A stretch of DNA of 64,000 nucleotides, taken from assembly GCF_000971135.1 (NCBI RefSeq), contig NZ_BBLW01000008.1, positions 1-64,000 on the forward strand, given 5' to 3'. The notes under the pieces were generated by a model. The model did not search any database, was not told the DNA's origin, and saw only the letters and a list, made by a program, of their open reading frames with translations. Shown piece after piece: positions 19,039 through 28,509 of the stretch. The stretch is from Demequina phytophila. Its GTDB lineage: Bacteria; Actinomycetota; Actinomycetes; Actinomycetales; Demequinaceae. Position 1 is the first letter of the stretch. Each line of letters begins with the position of its first letter. The translations under genes and the position numbers were made by a program.

Positions 19039-20207
19039 CGGCCGCGCACCACGGGGGTCGGCGCGGTGGGTGCGTCGTCGTAGGGGCGCGCGCACACGCG
19101 GTCGCGGCCCGCGAGCTTGGCGTCGTAGAGCGCGTCGTCGGCGCGCTTGACCACGCGGCGGCTGGCGCCGTCCGCGACGCCCGAGGACACGCCGATGGAC
19201 AGGGTGACGCGATGGGAGTGGTCGCCGCACGCGACCGGGGTGTCCCGGACGATCCTTCTCATGCGCTCCATCATGACGGCTGCGTCGGCCAGCTCGGTAT
19301 CCGCGAGCACCACGATGAACTCCTCGCCGCCCCAGCGGCCCAGCTCGTCGGCGGCCCGCACCTCGCCGCGCAAACGATCGCCGAGCGCCGCGAGGACCCG
19401 GTCGCCGCACGCGTGGCCGTGCTCGTCGTTGAGCTCCTTGAAACGGTCGAGGTCCGCGATCGCGACGCAGTATGTGCCGACCGCCGCGCTGCCGAGCTGC
19501 TCGAGCCGCGCGATGACGGGGCGACGGTTCGCGAGCCCGGTGAGGGGATCCGTGTTGGCGAGGTAGGCCGCTCGCTCGGCGTACCGCGCGACCTCCGCCC
19601 GCGCCGCGCCGGCGCGGTAGTGCGCGACCACGGACAGGACGAACATCAGCGTCGCGGTACCGATCGCGTTGACCGCGAACACCGCGCTCAGCTCGCTCGC
19701 GACCGCGTACGGCCCGATGCCGGGCGCCGCGAGCTGGGCGACCAGGAACGCCGTCGCGGAGATCACCACGAACAGCCAGCGCCAGCCCCGCTGACGGTCG
19801 GTGAACATGAGGAACACCAGCTGCGCGGACGTGATCATGTAGAGGTGGTGGCCCGAACCCCAGCCCAGCACGAACGCCATGTCGATCATGCCGATCGTGG
19901 CGGCGGTCAGGTACAGGGCCGCGCCCGCGAGCTGCCGCCCCGCGCGCACCAGGAGCAGCACGCCGACGAACGCGAGGAGCGTACCCAGGCTGAACCAGGG
20001 CATCGGACCCGTCATGATGCCGGGGTACGTGAGGTAGCGCAGGGTGAAGCCGACGGTGGTGCCGATCGAGATGAGCGCGAACGTCCGCACCGTGCCCGCG
20101 GCGGCGCCCTCGGCGCCCGTCAGGCCGCCGGCGCTTCGGTCGAAGAAGCCGGAGAGCAGCGCGGAGACGCGGGCGTACCTGTCGACCTGGTCCTCGGTCG
20201 CCATCAT
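19035..20207 (-). CDS. GGDEF-domain protein (probable diguanylate cyclase)
   Basis: A 390-residue membrane-bound protein. Residues about 40-210 hold six or more hydrophobic helices resembling an integral-membrane sensor region. The GGDEF domain starts at NTDPLTGLANRRPV, with the active-site signature GRWGGEEF and the end motif KRADDALYDAKLAGRDRV. The intact GGEEF predicts synthesis of c-di-GMP from two GTP. I do not see the RxxD inhibitory site clearly. It is the first gene of the four-gene operon ending in guaA, which supplies GMP and hence GTP. A run of G before ATGATG can serve as ribosome site; ATG at 20204 is an alternative start. Confidence 0.92.
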   Translation of the reverse strand: MMATEDQVDRYARVSALLSGFFDRSAGGLTGAEGAAAGTVRTFALISIGTTVGFTLRYLTYPGIMTGPMPWFSLGTLLAFVGVLLLVRAGRQLAGAALYLTAATIGMIDMAFVLGWGSGHHLYMITSAQLVFLMFTDRQRGWRWLFVVISATAFLVAQLAAPGIGPYAVASELSAVFAVNAIGTATLMFVLSVVAHYRAGAARAEVARYAERAAYLANTDPLTGLANRRPVIARLEQLGSAAVGTYCVAIADLDRFKELNDEHGHACGDRVLAALGDRLRGEVRAADELGRWGGEEFIVVLADTELADAAVMMERMRRIVRDTPVACGDHSHRVTLSIGVSSGVADGASRRVVKRADDALYDAKLAGRDRVCARPYDDAPTAPTPVVRGR

Positions 20208-20397
20208 CCCCCCCCTCGCGTCGCACGGCCGCGTGCGCGAGGGAGCATCGGGCCTGACCCCTCAGCGCGGCCTCCGCTCAGAGTAGGCGGGCCGCGCCGA
20301 AAGCACGAGGGCAGGCGGGGTGCGGGGTCACCATCGCACGGCTCATGCGGGACCTTCGACCACGTGGGTCCCGGGAGTTCGTGGAACCATAGGGTCC

Positions 20398-22476
20398 GTG
20401 GCACGAAGCATCTACATCGCATCGGCCGAAGGCGACACCGGCAAATCGACCATCGCCCTCGGCATCACCAATCTCCTCGCCAAGCAGGTGGGACGCGTCG
20501 GGATCTTCCGGCCCGTGGCCCGCGTCGCCGACGGCTCCGACTACGTGCTCGAGCTGCTCCTCGGGCACGACAGCATCGACCTGTCCTACGAGGAGGCGAT
20601 CGGAGTCACCTACGAGGACGTCCACGCCGACCCCGAGAAGGCGCTGTCGACCATCGTGTCCCGCTTCCACGAGGTGGAGCGCCGCTGCGACGCCGTCGTG
20701 ATCGTCGGCACCGACTACACGGACGTGTCCGCCGCCGCCGAGCTGGAGTTCAACGGTCGCATCGCCGCGAACCTGGGCGCCCCCGTGGTGCTCGTGGTGC
20801 ACGGCAGCGAGCGCACCCCCGCCGAGGTCGCGCAGGTGATCGATCAGGCGCGGCTCGAGCTCGCCGGGTCCCACGCGACCGTCGCCGGGATCTTCGTCAA
20901 CCGTGCCGAGGCCGAGGACGTCGACGCGATCGCCGCGCTGCTGCCCGAGGACCTTCGCCTGGGCGTCCTGCCCGAGGACCCGCTGCTCATCGCACCGTCG
21001 ATGAACCAGCTCGTGGAGGCCGTCGAGGGCACGCTCGTCACGGGCGACCCGGCGCTGCTCTCGCGCGAGACCCGCGGCATCATCGTGGGCGCCATGACCA
21101 CGTCGAACCTCCTCGACCGCCTCGAGGACGGCTCCGTGGTGATCGTGCCCGGCGACCGCTCGGACACCGTGCTCGCCCTGCTGGCCGCGCACGGCGCGGA
21201 GGGCTTCCCGTCGCTGTCGGGCGTGATCCTCACCGGCGGCCTCGAGCCCCGCTCCGCGGTCCGCCGGCTGGTCGAGGGCCTCGGCTCGCCGCTGCCCGTG
21301 GTCCGCACCGCGCTCGACACGTTCGAGACCGCGCGACGCTGCTCCACCACCCGCGGCCGCCTGTCGCGCGAGAGCCAGCTCAAGGTGGACACCGCGCTCG
21401 CGATGTTCGATCAGCGCGTCGACACCGAGCGCCTCACGGCGGCGCTCGATCTCGCCCGGACGGACGTCATCACGCCGCTCATGTTCGAGTACGGCCTGCT
21501 GGACCGCGCCCGCTCGCGCAAGCAGCGCATCGTCCTCCCGGAGGGCGGCGACGACCGCATCCTCCGCGCCGCCTCGTCCCTCCTCACCCGCGACGTGGTG
21601 GAGCTCATCATCCTCGGGAACGAGACCTCGATCCGTGCCCGCGCCGCGGAGCTGGGCCTCGACATCGAGGACGCGACCATCATCGACCCCACGGACCCCG
21701 AGTACGTCGAGCGCTTCGCGCACGACTACTACGAGATGCGCAAGCACAAGGGCGCGACGCTCGAGGCCGCGCGCGACCGCGTCCAGGACGTCAGCTACTT
21801 CGGCACCATGATGGTCGAGCTGGGCCTCGCGGACGGCATGGTGTCCGGCGCCGCCCACACCACCGCGCACACGATCCTGCCGTCGTTCCAGATCATCAAG
21901 ACCGTGCCCGGCGTCTCCGTGGTCTCGTCCGTTTTCCTCATGTGCCTCGCGGACCGCGTGCTGGTCTACGGCGACTGCGCCGTCAACCCGGACCCGACCG
22001 CCGAGCAGCTCGCGGACATCGCGATCTCCTCCGCGGACACCGCCGCGCAGTTCGGCGTCGAGCCGCGCATCGCGATGCTCTCCTACTCGACCGGCGAGTC
22101 CGGCACGGGCTCGGACGTCGACAAGGTGCGCGAGGCGACCCGCCTGGTGCAGGAGCGCCGCCCCGACCTGCTGGTCGACGGCCCGCTCCAGTACGACGCC
22201 GCCGTCGAGCCCTCGGTCGCGGCGTCGAAGGCGCCCGGCTCCCCCGTCGCGGGCCAGGCCACCGTCCTGGTGTTCCCCGACCTCAACACCGGCAACAACA
22301 CCTACAAGGCCGTGCAGCGCTCCGCGGGAGCGGTCGCCGTCGGCCCCGTCCTGCAGGGCCTGCGCAAGCCGGTCAACGACCTCTCCCGCGGTGCGCTCGT
22401 GCAGGACATCGTCAACACGGTCGCGATCACCGCGATCCAGGCCCAGAACCTCGACTCCCCGGAAGGCAACGCGTGA
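20398..22476 (+). CDS. pta: Phosphate acetyltransferase (long form)
   Basis: Interconverts acetyl-CoA and acetyl phosphate. At 692 residues it is the long form. The N-terminal part is a P-loop, dethiobiotin-synthetase-like domain (IYIASAEGDTGKSTIALGI). The middle is a DRTGG domain (TRGIIVGAMTTSNLLDRLEDGSVVIVPGDRSD). The catalytic PTA_PTB domain runs from KQRIVLPEGGDDRILRA to DLNTGNNTYKAVQRSAGA. The GTG start was chosen because it lies right before the conserved P-loop strand; no ribosome site is obvious. The stop overlaps the ackA start by 4 bp. A copy of the 10-mer at 21536 encodes the conserved RIVL and is probably coincidental. Confidence 0.96.
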   Translation: MARSIYIASAEGDTGKSTIALGITNLLAKQVGRVGIFRPVARVADGSDYVLELLLGHDSIDLSYEEAIGVTYEDVHADPEKALSTIVSRFHEVERRCDAVVIVGTDYTDVSAAAELEFNGRIAANLGAPVVLVVHGSERTPAEVAQVIDQARLELAGSHATVAGIFVNRAEAEDVDAIAALLPEDLRLGVLPEDPLLIAPSMNQLVEAVEGTLVTGDPALLSRETRGIIVGAMTTSNLLDRLEDGSVVIVPGDRSDTVLALLAAHGAEGFPSLSGVILTGGLEPRSAVRRLVEGLGSPLPVVRTALDTFETARRCSTTRGRLSRESQLKVDTALAMFDQRVDTERLTAALDLARTDVITPLMFEYGLLDRARSRKQRIVLPEGGDDRILRAASSLLTRDVVELIILGNETSIRARAAELGLDIEDATIIDPTDPEYVERFAHDYYEMRKHKGATLEAARDRVQDVSYFGTMMVELGLADGMVSGAAHTTAHTILPSFQIIKTVPGVSVVSSVFLMCLADRVLVYGDCAVNPDPTAEQLADIAISSADTAAQFGVEPRIAMLSYSTGESGTGSDVDKVREATRLVQERRPDLLVDGPLQYDAAVEPSVAASKAPGSPVAGQATVLVFPDLNTGNNTYKAVQRSAGAVAVGPVLQGLRKPVNDLSRGALVQDIVNTVAITAIQAQNLDSPEGNA

Positions 22477-23609
22477 GCGTCAACTACAACGGCATCGCCC
22501 TCGTGCTCAACTGCGGCTCCAGCTCGATCAAGTACCAGGTGGTGGACACCACCCTCGACGCGCCGCTCGCGTCGGGCCTGGTCGAGCGCGTGACGGACCA
22601 CAACGAGGGCGTGCGCTCCGTCATCGAGTCCCTGTCCCAGCCCGGCTCGGGCGTGGACCTCTCCCAGCTCACCGTGGTGGGCCACCGCGTGGTACAGGGC
22701 GGCTCGGAGTTCTCCGCGCCCACCATCATCGACGACGAGGTCCAGGACGCCATCGCGAAGCTGTCCGTGCTCGCGCCGCTGCACAACCCCGGCCACGTCG
22801 CCGGCATCGCCGCCGCGCGCGCCGCGTTCCCGGACATCCCGCACGTCGCCGTCTTCGACACCGCGTTCCACCAGACGCTGTCCGAGGCCGCGTACTCGTA
22901 CGCGATCGACCAGCGCCTCGCCCACGAGCACGGCATCCGTCGCTACGGCTTCCACGGCACCTCGCACGGATACGTGTCCCGCGAGTGCGCTCGTCTCATG
23001 GACCGCGACCCCAAGGAGCTGCGCATCATCACGCTGCACCTGGGCAACGGCGCGTCCGCGGACGCGGTCAAGGGCGGCGTCGCGGTCGACACCTCGATGG
23101 GCCTCACCCCGCTCGACGGCCTGGTGATGGGCTCGCGCACCGGCGCGATCGACCCCGCCGTGGTGTTCCACCTGCACCGCGCCGCCGGCATGGACATCGA
23201 CGAGATCGACGACCTCTTCAACAAGCGCTCCGGCATGCTCGGCCTCACGGGCTACTCCGACATGCGCGACGTCCACAAGGCGATCGAGGAGGGCAGCCAC
23301 GAGGCCAAGGTCGCGCTCGACATCTACACGCGCCGCATCAAGGGCTACGTGGGCCAGTACATGGCTCAGCTGGGCGGCCTCGACGCGATCGTGTTCACGG
23401 CGGGCGTCGGCGAGAACGACGACATCGTGCGCGCCGAGTCGCTCGCGGGCCTCGAGGAGCTGGGCGTCGAGCTCGACCTCGAGCTCAACGCGGGCCGCAA
23501 GAAGGAGGCGACGCTCGTCTCCACGGCGTCCTCGCGCGTCCAGGTATGGGTCATCCCGACCAACGAGGAGCGCGAGATCGCGCTCCAGTCGATCGCCTCG
23601 GTCTCCTAG
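22473..23609 (+). CDS. ackA: Acetate kinase
   Basis: Makes acetate and ATP from acetyl phosphate; 378 residues. ASKHA-fold motifs are clear: [12 protein letters not shown] near the N-terminus, [57 protein letters not shown], and TAGVGEND near the end. The GTG start lies in a GTGA overlap with pta, the standard pta-ackA operon. A terminator hairpin follows at 23629. The phosphoketolase gene downstream has its own promoter region but supplies the acetyl phosphate used here. Confidence 0.97.
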   Translation: MSVNYNGIALVLNCGSSSIKYQVVDTTLDAPLASGLVERVTDHNEGVRSVIESLSQPGSGVDLSQLTVVGHRVVQGGSEFSAPTIIDDEVQDAIAKLSVLAPLHNPGHVAGIAAARAAFPDIPHVAVFDTAFHQTLSEAAYSYAIDQRLAHEHGIRRYGFHGTSHGYVSRECARLMDRDPKELRIITLHLGNGASADAVKGGVAVDTSMGLTPLDGLVMGSRTGAIDPAVVFHLHRAAGMDIDEIDDLFNKRSGMLGLTGYSDMRDVHKAIEEGSHEAKVALDIYTRRIKGYVGQYMAQLGGLDAIVFTAGVGENDDIVRAESLAGLEELGVELDLELNAGRKKEATLVSTASSRVQVWVIPTNEEREIALQSIASVS

Positions 23610-23628
23610 CCAGCCACCGCATCGTCCC

Positions 23629-23662
23629 GAGGGCCGGTCTCCCACAGGGGAGGCCGGCCCTC
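23629..23662 (+). terminator. Terminator hairpin after ackA
   Basis: The stem GAGGGCCGG (23629-23637) pairs with CCGGCCCTC (23654-23662), with further pairing CTCCC/GGGAG inside around a short ACAG-type loop. It lies 20 nt after the ackA stop. No U-tract follows. Confidence 0.7.
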
Positions 23663-23686
23663 GGCGCGTTCCGGCGGCTTGCGCCC

Positions 23687-23718
23687 ATCCACACGGATTC
23701 CGCACTGATCCACACCAG
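23687..23718 (+). repeat. ATCCACAC element, copy 1
   Basis: A 32-nt element that shares about 27 of 31 positions with the reverse complement of 30637-30668, including the identical block GCACTGATCCACAC. It contains an internal direct repeat of ATCCACAC. Both copies are intergenic and both lie near a CAGCGTTCAC sequence. Function unknown. Confidence 0.6.
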
Positions 23719-23875
23719 CGGCGTCTCACGCGCGAGAGATGCCTCGGATCCGCGCGGGGGGAGCGCCATTGTGTGGACAGACGCACGCACGGCGCGGAGG
23801 GACGATGCGCCGCCCCCCGGCCACGGCAGCGTTCACCGGGAATTCGCCTCCGAATCAGGACCTTCGCCGCGCCGT

Positions 23876-23887
23876 GTGAACGTTCAC
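23876..23887. promoter_or_regulatory. Palindromic operator candidate GTGAACGTTCAC
   Basis: A perfect 12-bp palindrome ending 38 nt before the phosphoketolase ATG, in the expected promoter area. A half-site GTTCAC lies about 45 nt upstream. This is the size and position of a repressor or activator site. The regulator cannot be named from sequence. Confidence 0.5.
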
Positions 23888-23925
23888 CATGCCATGCTGG
23901 CCAGGTACCCGAGATGGAGGAAAAC

Positions 23926-26382
23926 ATGGCACCGACGCCCTGGTCCAGCCGCACCGCGGATTCCGTCAGCGATGCCGAGGTCGAGGCGATCGACCTGTGG
24001 TGGCGGACAGCCAACTACATGTCCGTCGGGCAGATCTACCTGCTCGACAACCCGCTGCTGCGGGAGCCGCTGCACCGCGACCACGTGAAGAAGCGCCTGG
24101 TGGGCCACTGGGGCACCACGCCCGGCCTCAACTTCATCTACACGCACCTCAACCGCATGATCACCTCGCGCCAGCAGCCGACGATGTACATCATCGGCCC
24201 GGGCCACGGCGGGCCCGGCCTGGTCGCCGCGAGCTACCTCGAGGGCACGTACAACGAGACGTATCCGGAGATCTCCGAGGACGAGCGCGGCCTGCAGCGC
24301 CTGTTCAAGCAGTTCTCGTTCCCCGGCGGCATCCCGTCGCACGTGGCGCCCGAGACGCCCGGCTCCATCCACGAGGGCGGCGAGCTGGGCTACGCGCTCA
24401 GCCACGCGTACGGCGCGGCGTTCGACAACCCCGACCTGCTGGTCGCGGCCGTGGTGGGCGACGGCGAGGCCGAGACCGGCCCGCTCGCCACCAGCTGGCA
24501 CTCGAACAAGTTCATCAACCCCGCCACCGATGGCGTGGTCCTCCCGATCCTCCACCTCAACGGCTACAAGATCGCCAACCCGACCGTCCTCAGCCGCATC
24601 TCCGAGGACGAGCTCAAGGCGCTCATGGTCGGCTACGGCCACAAGCCCCACGTCTTCACCGCCGGCTTCGACGACGAGACCCCCGCCTCGTTCCACGCGC
24701 GCTTCGCCGCCGTGCTCGACGAGGTGATGGACGAGATCGCCGCGATCAAGGCCGAGGCCAAGGTCAACCCCGACATGGACCGCCCGATGTGGCCCATGAT
24801 CGTGCTGCGCACCCCCAAGGGCTGGACCTGCCCGCCGTCGATCGACGGCAAGCGCACCGAGGGGTCGTGGCGCGCGCACCAGGTGCCGCTGTCCAACGCC
24901 CGCGACACCGACGACCACCTCCACACCCTGGAGGCGTGGCTGCAGTCGTACGGCCCGGAGGACCTCTTCGACGAGGCCGGCGTGGTCAAGCCGGAGGTCC
25001 TCGCGACCGTCCCGAAGGGCGAGCTGCGCATGTCGGCCCGCCCGGAGGCCAACGGCGGCGTGCTCATGAAGGACCTGGTCATGCCCGACTACCGCGACTT
25101 CGCGGTGGACGTGCCCGCGCCCGGAGCCGAGATCGGCGAGGCCACCCGCACCCTCGGCGAGTTCCTGCGCGAGGTCATGCGCAACAACCCCGACAACTTC
25201 CGGATCTTCGCTCCCGACGAGCTCGCGTCGAACCGCATCCAGGCCGTGCTCGACGTCACCGACAAGGTGTGGAACGCGGAGATCGACCCCGACGACGGCA
25301 AGATGAGCCACGAGGGCCGCGTGGTGGAGATGCTCTCCGAGCACCAGTGCCAGGGCTGGCTCGAGGCGTACAACCTCACCGGCCGCCACGGGCTGTTCAC
25401 CAGCTACGAGGCCTTCATCCACATCGTCGACTCGATGTTCAACCAGCACGCCAAGTGGCTCAAGGTCGCGCACGAGCTCCCGTGGCGCCGCCCCATCCCG
25501 TCGCTCAACTACCTGCTGTCGAGCCACGTGTGGCGTCAGGACCACAACGGCTTCTCGCACCAGGACCCGGGCTTCATCGACCACGTGGTGAACAAGAAGG
25601 CAGAGGTGGTCCGCGTGTACCTCCCCGCCGACGCCAACACCCTGCTCGCGACCTACGACCACTGCCTGCGCAGCCGCGACCGCGTCAACGTGGTGGTCGC
25701 CGGCAAGCAGCCGCAGGCGCAGTGGCTCACCATCGAGGAGGCGGAGAACCACTTCGCGCGCGGCGCCGGCATCTGGGACTTCGCGTCCAACGTGCCGCTG
25801 GGCGAGGAGCCCGACGTGGTCATGTGCGGCATCGGCGACGTGCCCACCATGGAGATCCTCGCGGCGATCGACATCATCCGCGAGGAGCTGCCCGACCTCA
25901 AGGTCCGCATGGTCAACGTGGTCGACCTCATGCGCCTGCAGCCGCCCAAGGAGCACCCGCACGGCATGACGGACCGGGAGTTCGACCAGCTGTTCACCTC
26001 GGACAAGCCGATCATCATGAACTACCACGGCTACCCGTGGCTCATCCACCGCCTGACCTACCGCCGCAACGGACACGCGAACCTGCACGTGCGCGGCTTC
26101 AAGGAGGAGGGCACCACCACGTCGCCCTTCGACATGGCGATGGTCAACGACATCGACCGCTACCACCTGGTGATGGACGTCATCGACCGCGTGCCGGGTC
26201 TGGGCACGCGCGCCGCGTCGCTGCGCCAGAAGCTGCAGGACAAGCGGTTCGAGGCCCAGCGCTACGCGTACGAGACCGGCGCCGACCTCCCCGAGGTCGC
26301 CGAGTGGGTCTGGTCCGGCGCCGGCACCGAGGTGCAGGCCAAGCTCTCGGGCGCGCTCGCGACCGACGGCGACAACGAGTAG
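23926..26382 (+). CDS. xfp: Xylulose-5-phosphate/fructose-6-phosphate phosphoketolase
   Basis: Thiamine-diphosphate enzyme, 818 residues (typical about 800), that splits xylulose-5-P or fructose-6-P with phosphate to acetyl phosphate plus glyceraldehyde-3-P or erythrose-4-P. Family signatures include [30 protein letters not shown], the first phosphoketolase signature [15 protein letters not shown], the diphosphate-binding GDGEAETGP, and [21 protein letters not shown] site lies 5 nt before the ATG. The product acetyl phosphate feeds AckA (ATP) or Pta (acetyl-CoA) encoded just upstream, a bifid-shunt-like arrangement. The palindrome at 23876 may control it. A 16-bp hairpin built from the dispersed repeat follows the stop. 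Confidence 0.97.
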   Translation: MAPTPWSSRTADSVSDAEVEAIDLWWRTANYMSVGQIYLLDNPLLREPLHRDHVKKRLVGHWGTTPGLNFIYTHLNRMITSRQQPTMYIIGPGHGGPGLVAASYLEGTYNETYPEISEDERGLQRLFKQFSFPGGIPSHVAPETPGSIHEGGELGYALSHAYGAAFDNPDLLVAAVVGDGEAETGPLATSWHSNKFINPATDGVVLPILHLNGYKIANPTVLSRISEDELKALMVGYGHKPHVFTAGFDDETPASFHARFAAVLDEVMDEIAAIKAEAKVNPDMDRPMWPMIVLRTPKGWTCPPSIDGKRTEGSWRAHQVPLSNARDTDDHLHTLEAWLQSYGPEDLFDEAGVVKPEVLATVPKGELRMSARPEANGGVLMKDLVMPDYRDFAVDVPAPGAEIGEATRTLGEFLREVMRNNPDNFRIFAPDELASNRIQAVLDVTDKVWNAEIDPDDGKMSHEGRVVEMLSEHQCQGWLEAYNLTGRHGLFTSYEAFIHIVDSMFNQHAKWLKVAHELPWRRPIPSLNYLLSSHVWRQDHNGFSHQDPGFIDHVVNKKAEVVRVYLPADANTLLATYDHCLRSRDRVNVVVAGKQPQAQWLTIEEAENHFARGAGIWDFASNVPLGEEPDVVMCGIGDVPTMEILAAIDIIREELPDLKVRMVNVVDLMRLQPPKEHPHGMTDREFDQLFTSDKPIIMNYHGYPWLIHRLTYRRNGHANLHVRGFKEEGTTTSPFDMAMVNDIDRYHLVMDVIDRVPGLGTRAASLRQKLQDKRFEAQRYAYETGADLPEVAEWVWSGAGTEVQAKLSGALATDGDNE

Positions 26383-26405
26383 GGACTCCTCTCCCTCTCC
26401 TCCCA

Positions 26406-26444
26406 GGGGGACGATGCGCGGGCCGCCACCGCGCATCGTCCCCC
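26406..26444 (+). terminator. Terminator hairpin after xfp, built from an inverted repeat-motif pair
   Basis: A perfect 16-bp stem, arms 26406-26421 and 26429-26444 with a 7-nt loop, followed by TTT. Both arms are GGGGGACGATGCGCGG and its complement, so the whole terminator is made of two inverted copies of the dispersed motif. This is the best example in the window of the motif serving as a terminator. Confidence 0.8.
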
Positions 26445-26608
26445 TTTCGCGTGCCCGCCAGATTTCCTAGCACAGCAGGCGGTATGCCCCCCTTTGCCCG
26501 GTCCGACCGGGCGGCGCGGGTGACTCTGGCCACAGGCAGGTTGAGCGTGGCACCCAGGCGCGATACCGTCGCGCGAACACTGTCACGAGACTTGGGGGGA
26601 ACCAACCC

Positions 26609-28423
26609 GTGAGATCACGATTCGGCGCACGCGCGCTGGCCATCACCACCGCATCCGCGCTCGCGTTCGGGGGCTTGGCCACCGCGGCCTCGGCCGCGGA
26701 CGCCGCGACCCTGACAGTCGGCGAGGCCGGGGTCCTGACGCTCCCCGCCGGCGACGGCGTGCGCGACGAGACCGAGGTGACGGTCACCTCCGACGTCGCC
26801 ACGACGCTCACCGTCTACGTCAACGAGACCGGCGCCGGCCCGCGAATCGTCACCTACGAGCCGATCGAGATCGTCGACCCGGCCGTGCCGGCGACCATCC
26901 CGGTCTCGGTGGACGATTTCGCTCCGGGCCACTACGAGATCTACGTCGTGCCGGCGGCAGGCGACTCCGCGCTCGCGCTCCTCACCGTGGGCTCGGGCGA
27001 GCCGCTGGACGTCAGCCTCACCCTGTCCAACTCCACGATCTTCACCTGGTCCGGCGCGTCGCCGCGCACCACGGTCGCGACCGTCAGCGCCACCGACGAG
27101 ACCGGGCTCACCGTGCCGTTCACCGGCACGCTCACGTCGACCGTGGGCGGCAAGACCACCGCGCCGTCCATCGCGTCGACGACCGGCGACGCCGTGACCA
27201 AGAAGATCTACGCCACGAACCTCGGGGCGGGCACGGGCACCGTGACGGCCACGGTCAGCGGCCCGGCGGCGATCGAGTACTCGGACAGCGCCTCGCTGAC
27301 AGTCGGATCGACCGCGGTCACGGGCCTCGCGTTGTCGCGGAGCCTCGGCACCGTCTACCCGCTCAAGGACAGCTACCGCGACACGGTGGCGTTCACGGTC
27401 ACGCCCTCGACCACCAGGGATTCGGCGTTCGACGCCACGGGCACGGTCAAGGTCGTCAAGGACGGCAAGACGGTGAAGTCGTGGGCCCTCACGACGTCGA
27501 AGAAGCGCACCCTCACCTGGGACGGCCGAGTCGGCGGGAAGGTCGTCGCCGGCTCCTACACGGTCACCGCCGCGCTCCGGGGTCCGGAGGGCGCCAGGCG
27601 CACCGCGTCGACCACGGTCCGAGTCTCGGCCACGGCGATCACGAGCGTCGGCCTGAAGAAGAGCGTCGGCACCGTGTACCCGGCGAAGGACTCGTACCGC
27701 GACTCCGTCGCGTTCACCATCATCCCGCGCACCACGACGGGGACCGTGCTGCCCGCGCGGGGCACCGTCAAGGTCGTGAGGGACGGCAAGACCGTGAAGT
27801 CGTGGAGCCTCACCACGTCGAAGAAGCGCACGCTCACGTGGGATGGCCGCATCGGAGGCGCAATCGTGCCCGGCACCTACAGCGTCGCGGTATCGGTCAA
27901 GGGCCCCGAGGGCAGCACCAAGAAGGCGACGACCGTCGTCAACGTCAGCGCCAGGACCCTGGTCACCAAGACGCTCATCAAGACCTACCCGGCCAGCGCT
28001 GTCATGACGAGCTATCAGCCGTTCGACTACTCGGAGGACGGCTACTGCGTGGCGAATCACTACGGGTGGGGAGACGTGTTCTGCCAGGGCTACGACGCGT
28101 TCGATTTCGAATCGCTGTCGCTCGCCGCCTACGGGAAGATCAACGTGCCATCCGAGGTCGTCGGCTCAGAGAGGTTCGGCGGCACGAGCGTGCGGGTCTA
28201 CGCGACCTGGGCCGACGTCTCCGGCATCGCCGTGTGGAGCTACGACCGGACCTCGACAGGGTCCACGAAGGTCGGCGAGGCGCGTGAGGGCTCTCAGGCC
28301 CTGGGCGCGCTCAAGCTCCCCGAGACGTCGAAGAAGATCCACATCGGCATCGGGCTCGGCGAGAACTCGTGGGCCGACGTCACCTCGTTCAGGACCGTCT
28401 ATACCTACAAGACGCTGCAGTAG
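26609..28423 (+). CDS. Secreted protein with two tandem Ig-like repeats
   Basis: 604 residues. A signal peptide spans residues 1 to about 30 (hydrophobic core ITTASALAFGGLATAASA). After a Thr/Val-rich beta-type region come two near-identical repeats of about 100 residues at roughly 235-340 and 345-450. Each reads SxGTVYPxKDSYRD, then GTVKVVxDGKTVKSW and TSKKRTLTWDGR. This resembles FlgD/CHU-type Ig domains. A C-terminal domain of about 150 residues has two cysteines (YCVANHYGWGDVFC) and no sorting motif. It is probably secreted or wall-associated, function unknown. A GGGGGGA site precedes the GTG start. The Lys-rich, conserved repeat block contrasts with the neighbouring proteins. Confidence 0.78.
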   Translation: MRSRFGARALAITTASALAFGGLATAASAADAATLTVGEAGVLTLPAGDGVRDETEVTVTSDVATTLTVYVNETGAGPRIVTYEPIEIVDPAVPATIPVSVDDFAPGHYEIYVVPAAGDSALALLTVGSGEPLDVSLTLSNSTIFTWSGASPRTTVATVSATDETGLTVPFTGTLTSTVGGKTTAPSIASTTGDAVTKKIYATNLGAGTGTVTATVSGPAAIEYSDSASLTVGSTAVTGLALSRSLGTVYPLKDSYRDTVAFTVTPSTTRDSAFDATGTVKVVKDGKTVKSWALTTSKKRTLTWDGRVGGKVVAGSYTVTAALRGPEGARRTASTTVRVSATAITSVGLKKSVGTVYPAKDSYRDSVAFTIIPRTTTGTVLPARGTVKVVRDGKTVKSWSLTTSKKRTLTWDGRIGGAIVPGTYSVAVSVKGPEGSTKKATTVVNVSARTLVTKTLIKTYPASAVMTSYQPFDYSEDGYCVANHYGWGDVFCQGYDAFDFESLSLAAYGKINVPSEVVGSERFGGTSVRVYATWADVSGIAVWSYDRTSTGSTKVGEAREGSQALGALKLPETSKKIHIGIGLGENSWADVTSFRTVYTYKTLQ

Positions 28424-28447
28424 CGAGCGCGCAGCCTCGTCCCAGGG

Positions 28448-28496
28448 GGACGATGCGCGGGTGACCTCGGTCCCACCGCCCGCCCGCGCATCGTCC
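28448..28496 (+). terminator. Long-loop hairpin from inverted repeat-motif pair
   Basis: 14-bp arms 28448-28461 and 28483-28496 (GGACGATGCGCGGG and complement) with a 21-nt loop, 25 nt after the stop of the Ig-repeat gene. The downstream arm directly abuts the TAGGGT box of the next gene, so terminator and promoter are fused into about 55 bp. Confidence 0.65.
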
Positions 28497-28502
28497 TAGG
28501 GT
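28497..28502 (+). promoter_or_regulatory. -10 box of a leaderless promoter (TAGGGT)
   Basis: TAGGGT ends 7 nt before the ATG at 28510 and there is no ribosome site between them, which places the transcription start at or next to the ATG. This decides the start against the upstream GTG at 28501, which would lie inside the promoter. Confidence 0.6.
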
Positions 28503-28509
28503 GAGAGCC

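Larger units (their letters stand above)
23610..23925. other. Intergenic region between ackA and phosphoketolase gene
   Basis: 316 bp with no gene. It holds a dispersed-repeat copy (23618), the ackA terminator, an ATCCACAC repeat element (23687-23718), a second dispersed-repeat copy (23801), a GTTCAC half-site near 23830 and the 12-bp palindrome at 23876. The phosphoketolase promoter must lie in its last 150 bp, but I cannot assign clear -35 and -10 boxes. Confidence 0.7.

Noticed and set aside
20390-20395. TAGGGT as a leaderless -10 box for pta
   Set aside because: It ends only 2 nt before the GTG start, too close to place the transcription start at the codon.
19212-23609. A reading frame of more than 1400 codons running through the GGDEF gene and pta into ackA
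   Set aside because: Only its last part is real (ackA). The rest is a compositional shadow in another frame, full of Arg/Gly/His runs.
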